Under the pieces are notes generated by a model. The model worked only from the letters and a program-made list of their open reading frames with translations. It made no database searches and was not told where the DNA came from. A DNA stretch of 64,000 bases from Sipunculus nudus (taxonomy: Eukaryota; Annelida; Sipuncula; Golfingiida; Sipunculidae), in NCBI GenBank assembly GCA_026874595.1, contig CM049320.1, forward strand, positions 42,170,714-42,234,713, written 5' to 3'. The position numbers were made by a program, and so were the translations under genes. Each line of letters begins with the position of its first letter. The first letter of the stretch is position 1. This document shows positions 1-12,700 of the stretch, one piece after another.

Positions 1-171
1 GAAAAGAATAGTAATGTTATATGAATAGGTAAATTTTAAAAATCATCGAAATGTATAATATAATATTTCTCAACAGTTAATCTTATGGCCATGACAGCTA
101 AAAATTAAGTCACATGAATTTTGCCCAATATTCCTGATTGAGTGTTCCAGTGTCATAGTATGCATGGTCTA

Positions 172-690
172 GCCAACACTGGTGGCCCCACTGATGGCAT
201 GATATGGGGGATTTACCATCGAAATGCATTATGGTCATGTGTTGTTAAAACCAGATCTGAAATTGTTTATTAAAGACATATAGAAATTTCTATTTGTCTT
301 ACTTAATCTTTGTTGATTATTCTTTTTTTATTTTTAATTGCAAAAGAAGTATAATAGTAGTTGGTTTAAAAACCGATCTCTGCCAATTGATCACAATGGC
401 AGCCATGTTTTATCTCGCCAAAGGATCAGGAAGCATTAAAATATGGAAAAAACACAAATAATTTCTCTTTGAGGGATTAAATATTTTATCTGAATTCTAC
501 AACACAAAAATTACACCCTGCACATTAACACATCATTAGATATGAACACTGGCGCAGCATAGCTGCCCTTTAAAGGAAATAGTCAAGAAAGATGGAAATA
601 AGAAATAATCATAAACTATATACATTTATATGTAAGGGATCTAATTGGTCAAAAATTTTACATCTGAAATATTATCAATTGGTCATACTG
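172..690. repeat. Dispersed repeat D, copy 1
   Basis: Aligns by eye, in the same orientation, with 32757-33265. Shared blocks include the region around AAATTTCTAT (about 280), GGCAGCCATG (about 399), CAAATAATTTCTCTT (about 455) and AATTGGTCA before exon 13. It ends within a few bases of the USP5 exon 13 donor. Class not recognised. Confidence 0.65.
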
Positions 691-696
691 ACTCAC

Positions 697-754
697 AGTT
701 TTTCTCCCTTTGCTTCAGCTTGTTTCTTCTTTGCTTCATAAGCAGCAACTTCCT
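697..754 (-). CDS. USP5: USP5 exon 13, last exon in view
   Basis: Completes Glu491 and encodes [18 protein letters not shown] (to 509) plus two bases, matching the Lys/Glu-rich helix after AALNKEE in the family. Acceptor TTTTAACAG, donor GTGAGT. The following intron leaves the window; I found no further USP5 exon between 1 and 696. Confidence 0.9.
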
Positions 755-3700
755 CTGTTAAAAGTAACATTTAGATGTGTATGACAACTATAAGAGTGGA
801 AAATTTAGAGAGTTATAGAAACAAAATCACTGGTATCCTATTTTCTTTAACAACTGAGCAGTCATTCATACAGTAACCTGTAACATTTAATCACAAAGGT
901 ACCTGAAATATCTGGTATATTCTTATCACAATTGACTACTTACTATCCTCAGCAACTTATTAAACTTTTCAATCATTTCCTCATACAGCTATCTGCAGCC
1001 ATCTGGTATCTGCTATATAATAGTTACAAATGTTCCTGCCAAATTTACCCAGTCCTTTGTTGGCAAAGCAGAACTCCATCATATGCTAAGCCGACAAAAT
1101 AATAAAATTAGTCATTTATGCACTGCCAAAAATAATTTTCTTGAAAAAATAAAATTTATTATCCAAAGAAATTTTTCTGAACATTCCTTATCCAAAGAAA
1201 TGTTTCTGTTGACAAGCAATCCTCAAGTTATTTTTTCTTGATTTATAGGCAGCATGCTTAAAGTCAAGAAAAAACGTCTAGATTTTCTTAAGACATCTTA
1301 TCACATAAAAATTCCATCATAATATCTGCAGATATTTCTTGCCCTATTGTTTTCTGAGAGCAAGAAATATTTTCTATTCAGAATAAAAAAATTCTAATCA
1401 AAAGAAAAACTTTCCTTAACAATTACAAGAAAAAGATTTTTTTTTTATATTAAGAAATTATAGGGAGTGGGGCAAGAAAATTTATCTTTTCATGAAAATT
1501 ATTTTTGGCAGTGTGAAAAATATGGCTGCAACTGATAAAAAATTGACATGTACTGGATGTACATGTTGTTATAAGGGTGTACCTTTGTTAACGGCTGCCT
1601 CAACAGGGATTGGGACACTGAGTAGAAAGCTGTCTTGTGTGGTATACTTGACTTTCTTGGACTGTGTACACTGTACTCTCTCCTCCACCTGGAATTTGAG
1701 GCTGTCTGTTGGGTTTTCAGATCCTCTGCTGTTCCTCTGGAAAAAATATGGAGAAGCTACAGATGTTGGGGAAGGTTGAAAACCTCTGAATGATGCAAAA
1801 ATCATGACTTTTCAAGGAGTAAACATAGATTAAGGCTCATGTCTGAGCTGACAACTCACTTAATTTTGAGTAGAAAATTAATGTTAACACAGTGACTGTG
1901 TAATTCATATGTACAATTATAATATATATGTATAATGTGCAAGCAATTAAAATCTTCTTCCATGATGCAATGAGGTGTTGATAACTTTTTTACAATACCT
2001 CTGCCTATTTAAATCTTAGTTTCAAAGGCACATAATTTGTATTTTTAAGGGTTTTTATGGCTGTAGAAGGCAAGTGACTACAACTGTAAATCATTTAGGT
2101 GGTAATCATTCTGTAAAATGAATGAGTGAAACATTCCATAAGGTTGGAAGAGATGTTCTTTGAGCTATAAAAATATCAGCCACATGTTATAAAAGATTAT
2201 ACAAACATCTACAATACTTAATGTTGGGTGAGCTGAAAATATAAAGGCCCAAACATGTGGTATGTAAAGAAATTAGCTCTATTAATTCACTCCAGTCAAT
2301 GTACTCACTAAAAAACAACAGTATTTAATACTGAAGTCCCAATCTACCTACCCATCCTCTTCATGCCCATAAGTCCCAATGTTCTACCTATATGTAAGAG
2401 GTAACTTACTACATATTGCCTTGGTCAAATCCCAAATGTTTTAAGGCTATCTGCGTGAACAAACCTTATTCATCCATGGTATATAACAATCAAGAATTCA
2501 AGATGTGCCTAGTGGTACATGAAAGTATACTGGCAATATCTGTCCTGACTTACCTTTCCTCATATATTTACAATCACTTACCTGGAACATCCATCTCACA
2601 CTGATACTTTATGCGGTCAGGTTGTGGCAAAAAACAGTTTGTACTTTAGTCTGTTTAAATGAGGACACAACTAGTGCCAGATCAGCCCTCTTACATTATA
2701 CGGCCAGATCACTGGCCTGCCAGAGTGCCTGAACATCTATGTCTGAGGAACGCATTATAAGGCCCCATGAGGATGCAAATATTTTCGTCATTTTTGACAA
2801 CGCCTCATTGCTTACAAGTATTATGTCACTTAAAATAAACCTGCTAGACCTTTTAATAAGTTTCTTATCTCTCAAATGACACCTACCATGTGTGTGAAAT
2901 ATTCCGTAATAACTCAATATATTTGTATATTTTTCTGCATTTATTGGAGATTTCTGCCTGCTGCCCAATCACAAGTAAGTATGTCTGCTAAGGCATCTCT
3001 GATTGGCTGATTATGAGGGTAGCCGAAACACTTCAGATTAGTTTTCAGCTTTGCCACTAGAGGGCCTCGCTGTTTATAAGCAAAAACATGCTTGCCCTTC
3101 GCTCAGTTCATGCTAAAATTGGCGAAGTCTTGCACATGTCAGCGGAGAAGCAGTTCTTGTTGTATTTGACAGTTCCACTGTGTGAACAGTCAATGATGCT
3201 CATCCAGGTGTATGACAAAAACAATTGTGTGTGTACTATACGCATCACTCCCAGTGGAAAATCAGCGAGAGCACTGGAGAAATCACGGAGATTTTTTTGA
3301 GATTTTTTAAAGGATTTTTTATGCAATAATTATAAAAAATAAACTTAATACTACATGGATAATTCTACCATATTACTATTCACGTTTGTTTCAACTGTTA
3401 TAATACTGATTTTATCAATAATCCCAGCATAATTATTTTTGAGCTATCAGTGTAAACTCTGTGAATTCTCAAAACGGATATCAAGATGATATTGATAACT
3501 GAAAAATCAAATTCACAGTACGTGTATTTTTAAAACAATATTTATGGATTTTATAAAAACTGAATTTAAATTATCATTATAGCTGTCACTGTGCAAACAG
3601 CCCTATAACAATATGATTGTAAGTTGATTATTTTGCAAATACAGATACTAATAATAACAACCTTAGATAAAATATATGATTATAATACATAAATCAATAC

Positions 3701-6700
3701 TACCAATAAAGAAAAAAAAGAGAGAAAAAAGTTAACAGTGCAGGCCATGTTAATCTAATATTATTTTTAAATAATTGAAAATAAATTTACAATTATGTTT
3801 AACATTCAATGATATGATGGTAAAGATAAAAATAAAAATTAATATTATTCTTATTCTCCTTCTTATTGTTATAATTATGACTATAAACATCAGCTTGGAA
3901 AGAAGACTGTAATCACTGGATTAATATTTGGTCTAATCAGCAAGGGCACGTTTTAAAATTAGCTCTAAATACACAAGATTCAATTCTTTTTCCAGTGGAA
4001 ATAAAAATATAAGAGTAACATGGTAAAGGTTTTCTGTCGATTTCAATGCTTATGTTCAGCTATAAGTGCATACATAGCCATGACGTTCTCACAAAAATAT
4101 CTCCTGGTCCTCCGACTTTTAGACTCTAACTTAGTCAGTCTCTCATACCCATATCTCATTCAGTTTGCACTTAGAGGCTGCTAGCCGCCCATACCTCATA
4201 AGAGCACATGTTATACTGTCATTAAGTGGTCACACAACATGTAAATGGGGACCTAATGGACCAGGTTGGTGTATGCAGAGATATGGTTATAAAGCGTGGC
4301 CTGGTCCTGTGGGACGGTCCTCAATTTGGCTTGTGTCTCGACTCAGCTGGAGGGTTCGAACTGAGTCGTGTTTGTCACAGCTAGGACACAACCTACTAGT
4401 TACATTTGACACAACCCTGATGAATAACACCTCATTCCACCACCCTGTGTCCACCTGTTTTTTTTTTTTAGATAATTTTCTTAGTTGACTTTTTTTCAAT
4501 TATTTCCCAAATGCTGCAAGTATGGGAGTAACAACATAATATCTCAACAAAGAATTGTAGAATAAATCTCCAGTTTATGTTTCACAATTTTTTTTACTCT
4601 TTAAATGATCCGACAGATTACCGGTAGATGTCTCCCTGACGTTTATCAATAATTATGTTTCTAAAATGATGTGTATGGTAGGTATTTATTTACCTTGTTG
4701 AAAATTAGGCTCTTTAATATTTTGCCTTACATTACCATTTTACCCTTGAAATATAACTACAGTAGTAAAATATTCTATAGGAAAAGACAGATGGACCTGA
4801 GTGGATGAAACAGACTACAGTTAGATGACAGACAAGTCAGTTACCTCGATCATATTAATTAAATGAAGGAGGAACTCCTGAGCATCCTGCTGTCTCTTGG
4901 TGGAGAACTCTGGGTGACCGCGGCCGACCAGCATCTTGAACATCTGTGGTCGTATCCCCTCCTGATACTGGAAATAATTACATTTTTATTCCACTCAATA
5001 TAATATAATTAAATAATTATATAAAGTAGATAATATTATAGTTCATATTCAGTGTTTCCTCCAGAGATCTTTAAAAAATGTACACTGTAAATGTTTAGGG
5101 TATGAAAGTAGGAACTTCCAAATCTTTGCTACATTTATTTTTCTCACTGTTAACAATAATGTTACTAACCTTCAATTAAATGCTGCAATGATACATTCAG
5201 ATATGTATTACTCTCAATAAAGTACAAACATATACAGTTAAATTTAGTTGACATTTAAAACAACATAATTTACCAAAGATAACAAGAAAAGATTTTACTA
5301 AATATTTGCCATTCAGCTGGTTTACAACATACGCTTAATATTTTTACTTGTGTTTAAAAATAACTTATATAAACAATTTGGTAAAATAAGGCCAGCCATT
5401 CATCTACCTTGCCTATAGAATTTATGTGATTTCTGGCTAGTCTGCAAAATTATTAAAGAACTTTAGGTAATTCCTGTTAATTAAGGAATTCACATCCTCT
5501 GTGATGGATGTATGAGCTTGTTTATCTGCAGGATGTTTGTAAACAAAGCAATGTTCACAAACAGAAAGAAACATGTCAGCTAATTTGGTTGGCTGAATAC
5601 CCAATGAAGCTGAAAGGATACTAGCTGCAAAACAACCTTTGCAAAACTCTGGTTTATCAGATTAACTACAAGATATCACTTGAATGCATTTAGATTATTT
5701 AGGCAGGCCCCCAAAAGGTTATAAACACTGGTTTTAAAAAAAAAAAAAACAGCCTGTGTTTGATGAGATCTGCATTTTTGGGCTAATGTTTATTCAAAGT
5801 TCAAGGGATTATCTTTAGTTAATATCAATAATCAGAATAGTCCCCGTTAAGCATTTATAATTATTTATGAATTTCCTTCACATTCTACGGACAATACCTT
5901 TATAACAGGCTCTCCTCCGGCTGCTGCTTGACTGGGTGGAGGTTTAGAGTATTCTCCAGACAGAAGACCGTATCCTAACTTGGCCCTGTAAACACAATAA
6001 ACTAAAAACTGATAAAGGCTGTGTTTCTTTGGATGTCCATGTAAAAAAAAAATCCTGTTCAACAAAATGGTTCCAGTTGGTGCATCTTAAAATGCTTGTT
6101 TCTATTATGTTTTCAAAATGTTTTACTGTTTGTCATCAATTTAATTAGTAAGTCACAAAGCAGTATGTCAACCTTTTTTGTGTAATTAAATATAAATTTT
6201 TTAGGTTAACTGCCATGTAGTGATGAAAAACATCATTTTTTTTTTAATCCTGGAAATCCAAGAAATATCATCAAATGTTACAAATCATCTTCTTTCATTC
6301 TTCTTAATGAGTGTTTATACCACTTTTACAAGTATTAAAGTTTCTTATATGAATAAGTATGTGAATGTGTATGTCTTGAACAAAGAGGATAAGCTACAAT
6401 ACGGCTAGTCAACAAGCCACTACATTTATCTGCTGAAATCAGAGTGGGACAGGTGAAATGAGGCATGTATTGAGTGGCAAGGGGTAATAGACTGAGGTGT
6501 TGTGCATATTAGCATGGATGTCTGCAGCCGAAATTTGTATGTAGGTGGCGCCACCTGCCATAAAATCCTGAAAGCTGTCCAAGTTGCATACATGTGCAAA
6601 ATTTTAGGCAGATAAGTCAAACCACTACTTGTATATGAGTGATTTTATCCCAAGGCAGACAAACAGAAAGAGGCTGTGCGAAAATGGTTGCAGGTGGCGC

Positions 6701-9700
6701 CACCAATTTTGTGTATGATTAAGAGCTATGTGAGATCTATACACATGCAAAATTTCAGGGGGATATATCCAACCAGTCCTGAGATATAAGCCTGAATATG
6801 TGCAGCGTTAACATAAATGTAGGTGGCACCACCTGCCAAAAAAATTGAGAAAGCTGTCCAAGATGTTTATACATGCAAAATTTTAGGCAGACGAGTCAAA
6901 TCACTGCCGATATATGAGTGATTTCATCCTAAGGCAGAAAAACAGACGGATGCTGTTAACAAGGCCTACAGGCCTAATGCAAACCTGTGCAAAGTTTGGG
7001 AGTATGAATGGAGGTTAATTTTTAAAATTTAATATTGATCCTCTTACGTCCTACATATCTATCTTAGTCATTATGATTTCAGCAAAATGGACGTTTCGGA
7101 CCTGCACGTTTCAGACTAGGACATTTTAAAACTAGAATATGGGTAGTCGACAAGCGACTATTTGTATCCGCAGAAATCAGAGTGGGACTGGTGAAGTGAG
7201 GCATTAATTAAGTAGCAAGGGGAATAGAGTGAGGTGTGTTGCATATTAGCATGGATGTCTGCAGTGTAATGTGAATGTAGGTGGCGCCAACTGTCATAAA
7301 ATCGAGAAAACTGTCCAGGATGTAACAAGGGACCCATGGGTCACGGTGCTCAGCTGAAGTTTGAAATTTTTGCAAATTCAAAATATGCAAAATATTCTAT
7401 TGTAATGTTTTTCATTTATATAAGCATATGAGAAGCTATGAGGAAAGGGGCCCTCCTACTTGGTTATAGTAAAGTTCTAAATATATGATTGCAAACTAAT
7501 ACTCTGACAAGACTGTCATGAAGAAAAACAGTAACAGTTTTGAGACACTGTGATGCATATGAAAAATTTACAGATGGACAGGCAAGTGGACAGAATGGGC
7601 TAATACCTTTATTTCACTTTCAAGAGAATAATGCATTTAAGTTTATATATAAGCCTATTTTTTAGCATATCCACTTTTTCCATTAATAGTTTTTATCTGA
7701 TTCGGTATTTTTATTTACAAGTTTTATAAATCTGCAATACGAAAACTGAAAATATAAGTTAAAATATTATAAGTTTTATAAATTTGCAATACGAAAACTG
7801 AAAATATAAGTTAAAATATTAGAATTCTAAGTTGCAATCATTATATATCCAGAGTGTAGCTCATATTGGGTCATATTATGCATACACATATATTTTATTA
7901 TTTTTATATCACAAATGTTTAAACTGAATTTAAAAGAAAATAATGCCACAACATGGCATCTACAAGATTATTCCTTGAATAAATGGAATTAATTTTCCAT
8001 TAATAGTTTTTATCTGATTCGTTATTTTTATTTACGAGTTTTATAAATTTGCAATACAAAAACTGAAAATATAAGTTAAAATATTAGAATTCTACGTTGC
8101 AATCATTATATATCCAGAGTGTAGCTCATATTGGGTCATATTATGCATACACATATATTTTATTATTTTTAAATCACCAATGTTTAAACTGAATTTAAAA
8201 GAAAATAATGCCACAACATGGCATCTACAAGATTATTCCTTGAATCACTAATAAAATGTTTTGCAAATTTTGCTTAATTTTATTCACTGAAATGAAATAA
8301 AAGATTCATTAAATTTGATAAAAAAAAACATCTTTTTAAATAAAGTATACACACTGTTGGTTGAATGAGGGACAAACAATATCATTGTGCTAATTACTAT
8401 CTCAGCTATAATTTATTACTGGAATTAATAGTCAATTTCACACCTGGTGAAGTTTTTACTCTTCTAAAGTAAGGAATTACTTATCTGATGAACATCCACA
8501 CTTTCATACCAATACATCACTTTGTGGACACAATTCAATGTGCACTTTAATCATGGTAACCCTGGTGGCACAATACAAAATCTAAAATGTAGCATAGCCA
8601 AGAATAAAATAAAATACAGAAAATTATAACATTCATCTAGTTAAGGCACCATCTTGGGGGGGGGAGAGGGCAGAGAAGAAGCCTGCTAGTAGTGGCCAAG
8701 CTGTGCCAAGGCAAGCTGCCTGGGGTCAGTTACATAATGCGAGTGAAGGCTGTACTACCAGGTGGGCTAGATGTAAACAACACTTGACATGGTGTATGGA
8801 AACTTGAATAAAAGCTACTCTTTTCAATCAATTCCTTAAATTTCAGATTTTAAAAGATTAAATCCTAATGTATATATTTTGTGAAAATTAAATCAACAGT
8901 GCTTGCAGGGAAAAAATGTGCCATTGCCAAAGTTGGACAAAATTTAAGGTATTGATTTTTTATTTATGCTAATAACTTGACAAATTTGCAAAATTCAGAT
9001 CTAATTTTGGGTAAACAATTGAATCTTGATTAAATAAAGTAATATTCCTGAAAAAAAGTCTCCAGCTTCAGCAATTCTCATGTTAGATGAGTAAATATAT
9101 TTCCTGATTCTTTAAAAATTGCGTTATATTTTGGCCAATAACTTCAAAATAATACCTAATACTGACCTAAATTTTGGTATGTTCATAGAAAATGTATGGA
9201 AGAAAATGAATACTAAATATGATCAAAAACAGATCAGTGGTTTTGATATAAGCAGGCCTGAAGTGTAACAATGGCTTTTTAATGGAAAACGGAGGTTTTT
9301 CCTTAATATCTCAAAGGAAAAAAGTCTTAATGACCCAATTTTCGGTATGGTAGGAGATTTTGGGGACATCTAATGGTATGCAAAGTTTTGGATCCGTAGG
9401 TCCAACGGTTTTAAAACGTGCCCTGTTAACAGACAGACGGCCAGATGGCTGGACGACGGACAAAGGACCACGACTATAGCTCAGGTGATTTATAGTCAGC
9501 TGAGCTAAAAACCTGCATAGTTCAGGTGGATATGTCAAACCACTGCTGAGATATGAGTGATTTTATCCAAAGGCAAATGACCAGATGGATGCAGTGCATA
9601 AGTGGTTGCAGGTGGCGCCACCAGTTTTCCCTATGATAAAGAGCTATGTGAGATCTATACATATGCAAAATTTTGGCCCAATCTGTCAAACGGTTCTCAA

Positions 9701-12700
9701 GATAAAAGCTTGGATGTCTGCTGAGTAAACTTGAATGTAGGTGGCGCCACCTGTCATAAAATCAAGACACCTGTCATATAATCAAGAAAGCTGTCCAGAA
9801 TGTATAAACCTGCAAAATTTCAGGTGGATAAGTCGAACAAATGCTGAGATATGAGTGATTTTATCCAAAGGCAGATGAACAGATGGACATTGTGCATAAA
9901 TGGTTGCAGGTGGCACCACCAAATTTGCCTATGATGAAGAGCTATGTGAATACACATGCAAAATTTTGGCTCAATCAGTCAAACAGTTCCTGAGACATGA
10001 GCTTGGATGTCTGCAGCCTAAACATGATTGTACTATTTGTAGGTGGCGCCACCTGCTATAAAATCGGGAAAGCTGTCCAGGATGTATAAACCTGCAAATT
10101 TTCAGGTAGATAAGTCAAACCACTGCCGAGATATCAGTGATATTATCCCGAGGCAGATGAACAGATGGACGCTGTGCAAAAATGGTTGCAGGTGGAGCCA
10201 CCATTTTAGTATATGCTATAAAGCTATCAAAGGGCTACAGTTGTGCAAATTTTTTAGCCTGATCAGTCAAACGGTTCCCGAGAGATTTGGGTTTACGTGT
10301 AGAAACAGACGCACAAATGGACACTGGGCTGCGAGGAAAGGTCAGAGGTCAACCAAAAATGAGGGCGCAGCAGTTCACATGTGACCTGATGATAAACCCG
10401 ATTCACTTAAAATGCAAACCAAGTTTTTTCAACTAGATATTTCTTGGCACCGCAGGTGCCATAGTATCGCCAGACAATTAATCCCCCCCCCCTTTAAGAA
10501 TAGGCCCCCAATCTTCAGCAACAATTAATATCAGACCACACTCATAGAAAAGGTCATTCTCATAGAAAAGGTCATGATCCAAATTTCAATATACATCATT
10601 CCCTAACCCATGTCTATGTATATGCAAGAAATCTGTCCATTAGTTTTTGACTTATAATGCTCACAGTAATGATAAATGGCAATGATGGGGTATTAAACGG
10701 CACAAAACAAGTTAAAGAATAACAGGTGGCGCCACCTGTTTCCGGTACATGACAATACTTTCCAAGATCTTCGAACATGTTGATTTTTGGACCAATGCAT
10801 GCATCCCTTATTGAGATATTAATGATTTTGTGTAATTTTCACCATATATGGCAATATTCAAGGTCAAGGCCACTCTAATAGGAAAGGTCATGACCCCAAT
10901 TTATATATACATTATCCCATAACCCATGTCTATGTATATGCATAATATGAAAGAAATCTGTCCATTAGTTTTTGACTTATAATGCTCACAGGTTATAAAT
11001 GTACTGTTAAGTGGCAATGATGGGGTATTAAACGGCATGAAAAGAAGTAAAAGAATAACAGGTGGCACCACCTGTTTCCCATACATGACATCACTATCCA
11101 AGATCTTCGTTCAAGTTGATTTTTGGACCAATCAATCCATCCCTTATTGAGAAATTAATGATTTTGTGTGATTTTCACCATATATGGCAATATTCAAGGT
11201 CAAGGCCACTCATTGGAAAGGTCATGACCCCTATTCAAATAAACATTATCCTATAACCCATATCCATGTATATGCATAATATGAAAGAAATTTGTCCATT
11301 AGTTTTTGACTTATAATGCTCACAGTACTGATAAATGGCAATGATGGGGTATTAAACGGCACAAAACAAGTAAAAGAATAACAGGTGGCGCCACCTGTTT
11401 CCGGTACATGACAATACTTTCCAAGATATTCGAACATGTTGATTTTTGGACCAATGCATGCATCCCTTATTAAGATATTAATGATTTGTGTAATTTTTCA
11501 CCATATATGGCAATATTCAAGGTCAAGGCCACTCTAATAGGAAAGGTCATGACCCCAATTTAAATATACATCATCCCATAACCCATGTCTATGTAAATGC
11601 ATAATATGAAAGAAATCTGTCCATTAGTTTTTGACTTATAATGCTTACAGGTTATAAATGTACTGTTAAGTGGCAATGATGGGATATTAAACGGCACAAA
11701 ACAAGTAAAAGAATAACAGGTGGCGCCACCTGTTTCCGGTACATGACATTACTATCCAAGATCTTTGGTCAAGTTGATTTTTGGACCAATGCATGCATCC
11801 CTTATTGAGAAATTAATGATTTTGTGTGATTTTCACCATATATGGCAATATTCAAGGTCAAGGCCACTCTAATAGGAAAGGTCATGACCCCAATTTAAAT
11901 AAACATCATCCCATAACCCATATCTATGTACTTGCATAATATGAAAGAAATCTGTCCATTAGTTTTTGACTTATAATGCTCACAGTACTGTCAAGTAGCA
12001 ATTTTGGGGATATTAAACGGCATGAAAACAAGTAAAGAATAATAGGTGGCGCCACCAGTTTCTGGAACATGACAACCCTATCCATGATCTTCGATCAACT
12101 TGATTTTGGGATCAATCCATGCAAGTTTTCTTGATATTTAAGAATTTGTGTGATTTTCCCCAAAATTGAACCTATTCAAGGTCAAGGTCACTCTCCTAGT
12201 TGAGGTCATGACCTCATTTTAAATAGGAGCGTCCTCTCACCCATATCTATACATATACCAAGTTTGGTAAAGATCCGTGAAATATTTTTTGAGTTATTGT
12301 GTCCAAAAGAAATCTCTGCGGCGGCGGCGGCGGCGCGACCGTGCCTAAACCATAGTATCTCCAGACTATGTCTGGCGATACAATTAGTTGAAAGATATAG
12401 TTCCAATAATTTGGGAATTCTGCATCTAGACATTGTGTCTAGAAGTCTACGTCTAGACACATTGTCTAGAAACCAGACAGAGCCTGGTCAGTTGCCTTGG
12501 AGATGTCTGGACCCCACCTGGTTGTATTGAGTGACCTCTTGAATTGGCTGCTGAAACTCAGCATGTTGTCAAATCTGTTTTCAAACACAGAAAGCCTTTT
12601 TCAATTGGCTACACTGCTTTTTTAAAGCTGCATTTACCCAATCTATTCTTATAAAAATGACAGAACCCTACCATAGAATTAATTCTTGTAAAGTTTAAAC

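Noticed and set aside
10043-10384. 113-codon plus-strand frame
   Set aside because: Lies wholly within repeat family A; other copies do not keep the frame.
12206-12530. Overlapping frames with a poly-Ala stretch
   Set aside because: Caused by the (CGG)n run and the TCTAGACA palindromes at the edge of the tandem array.
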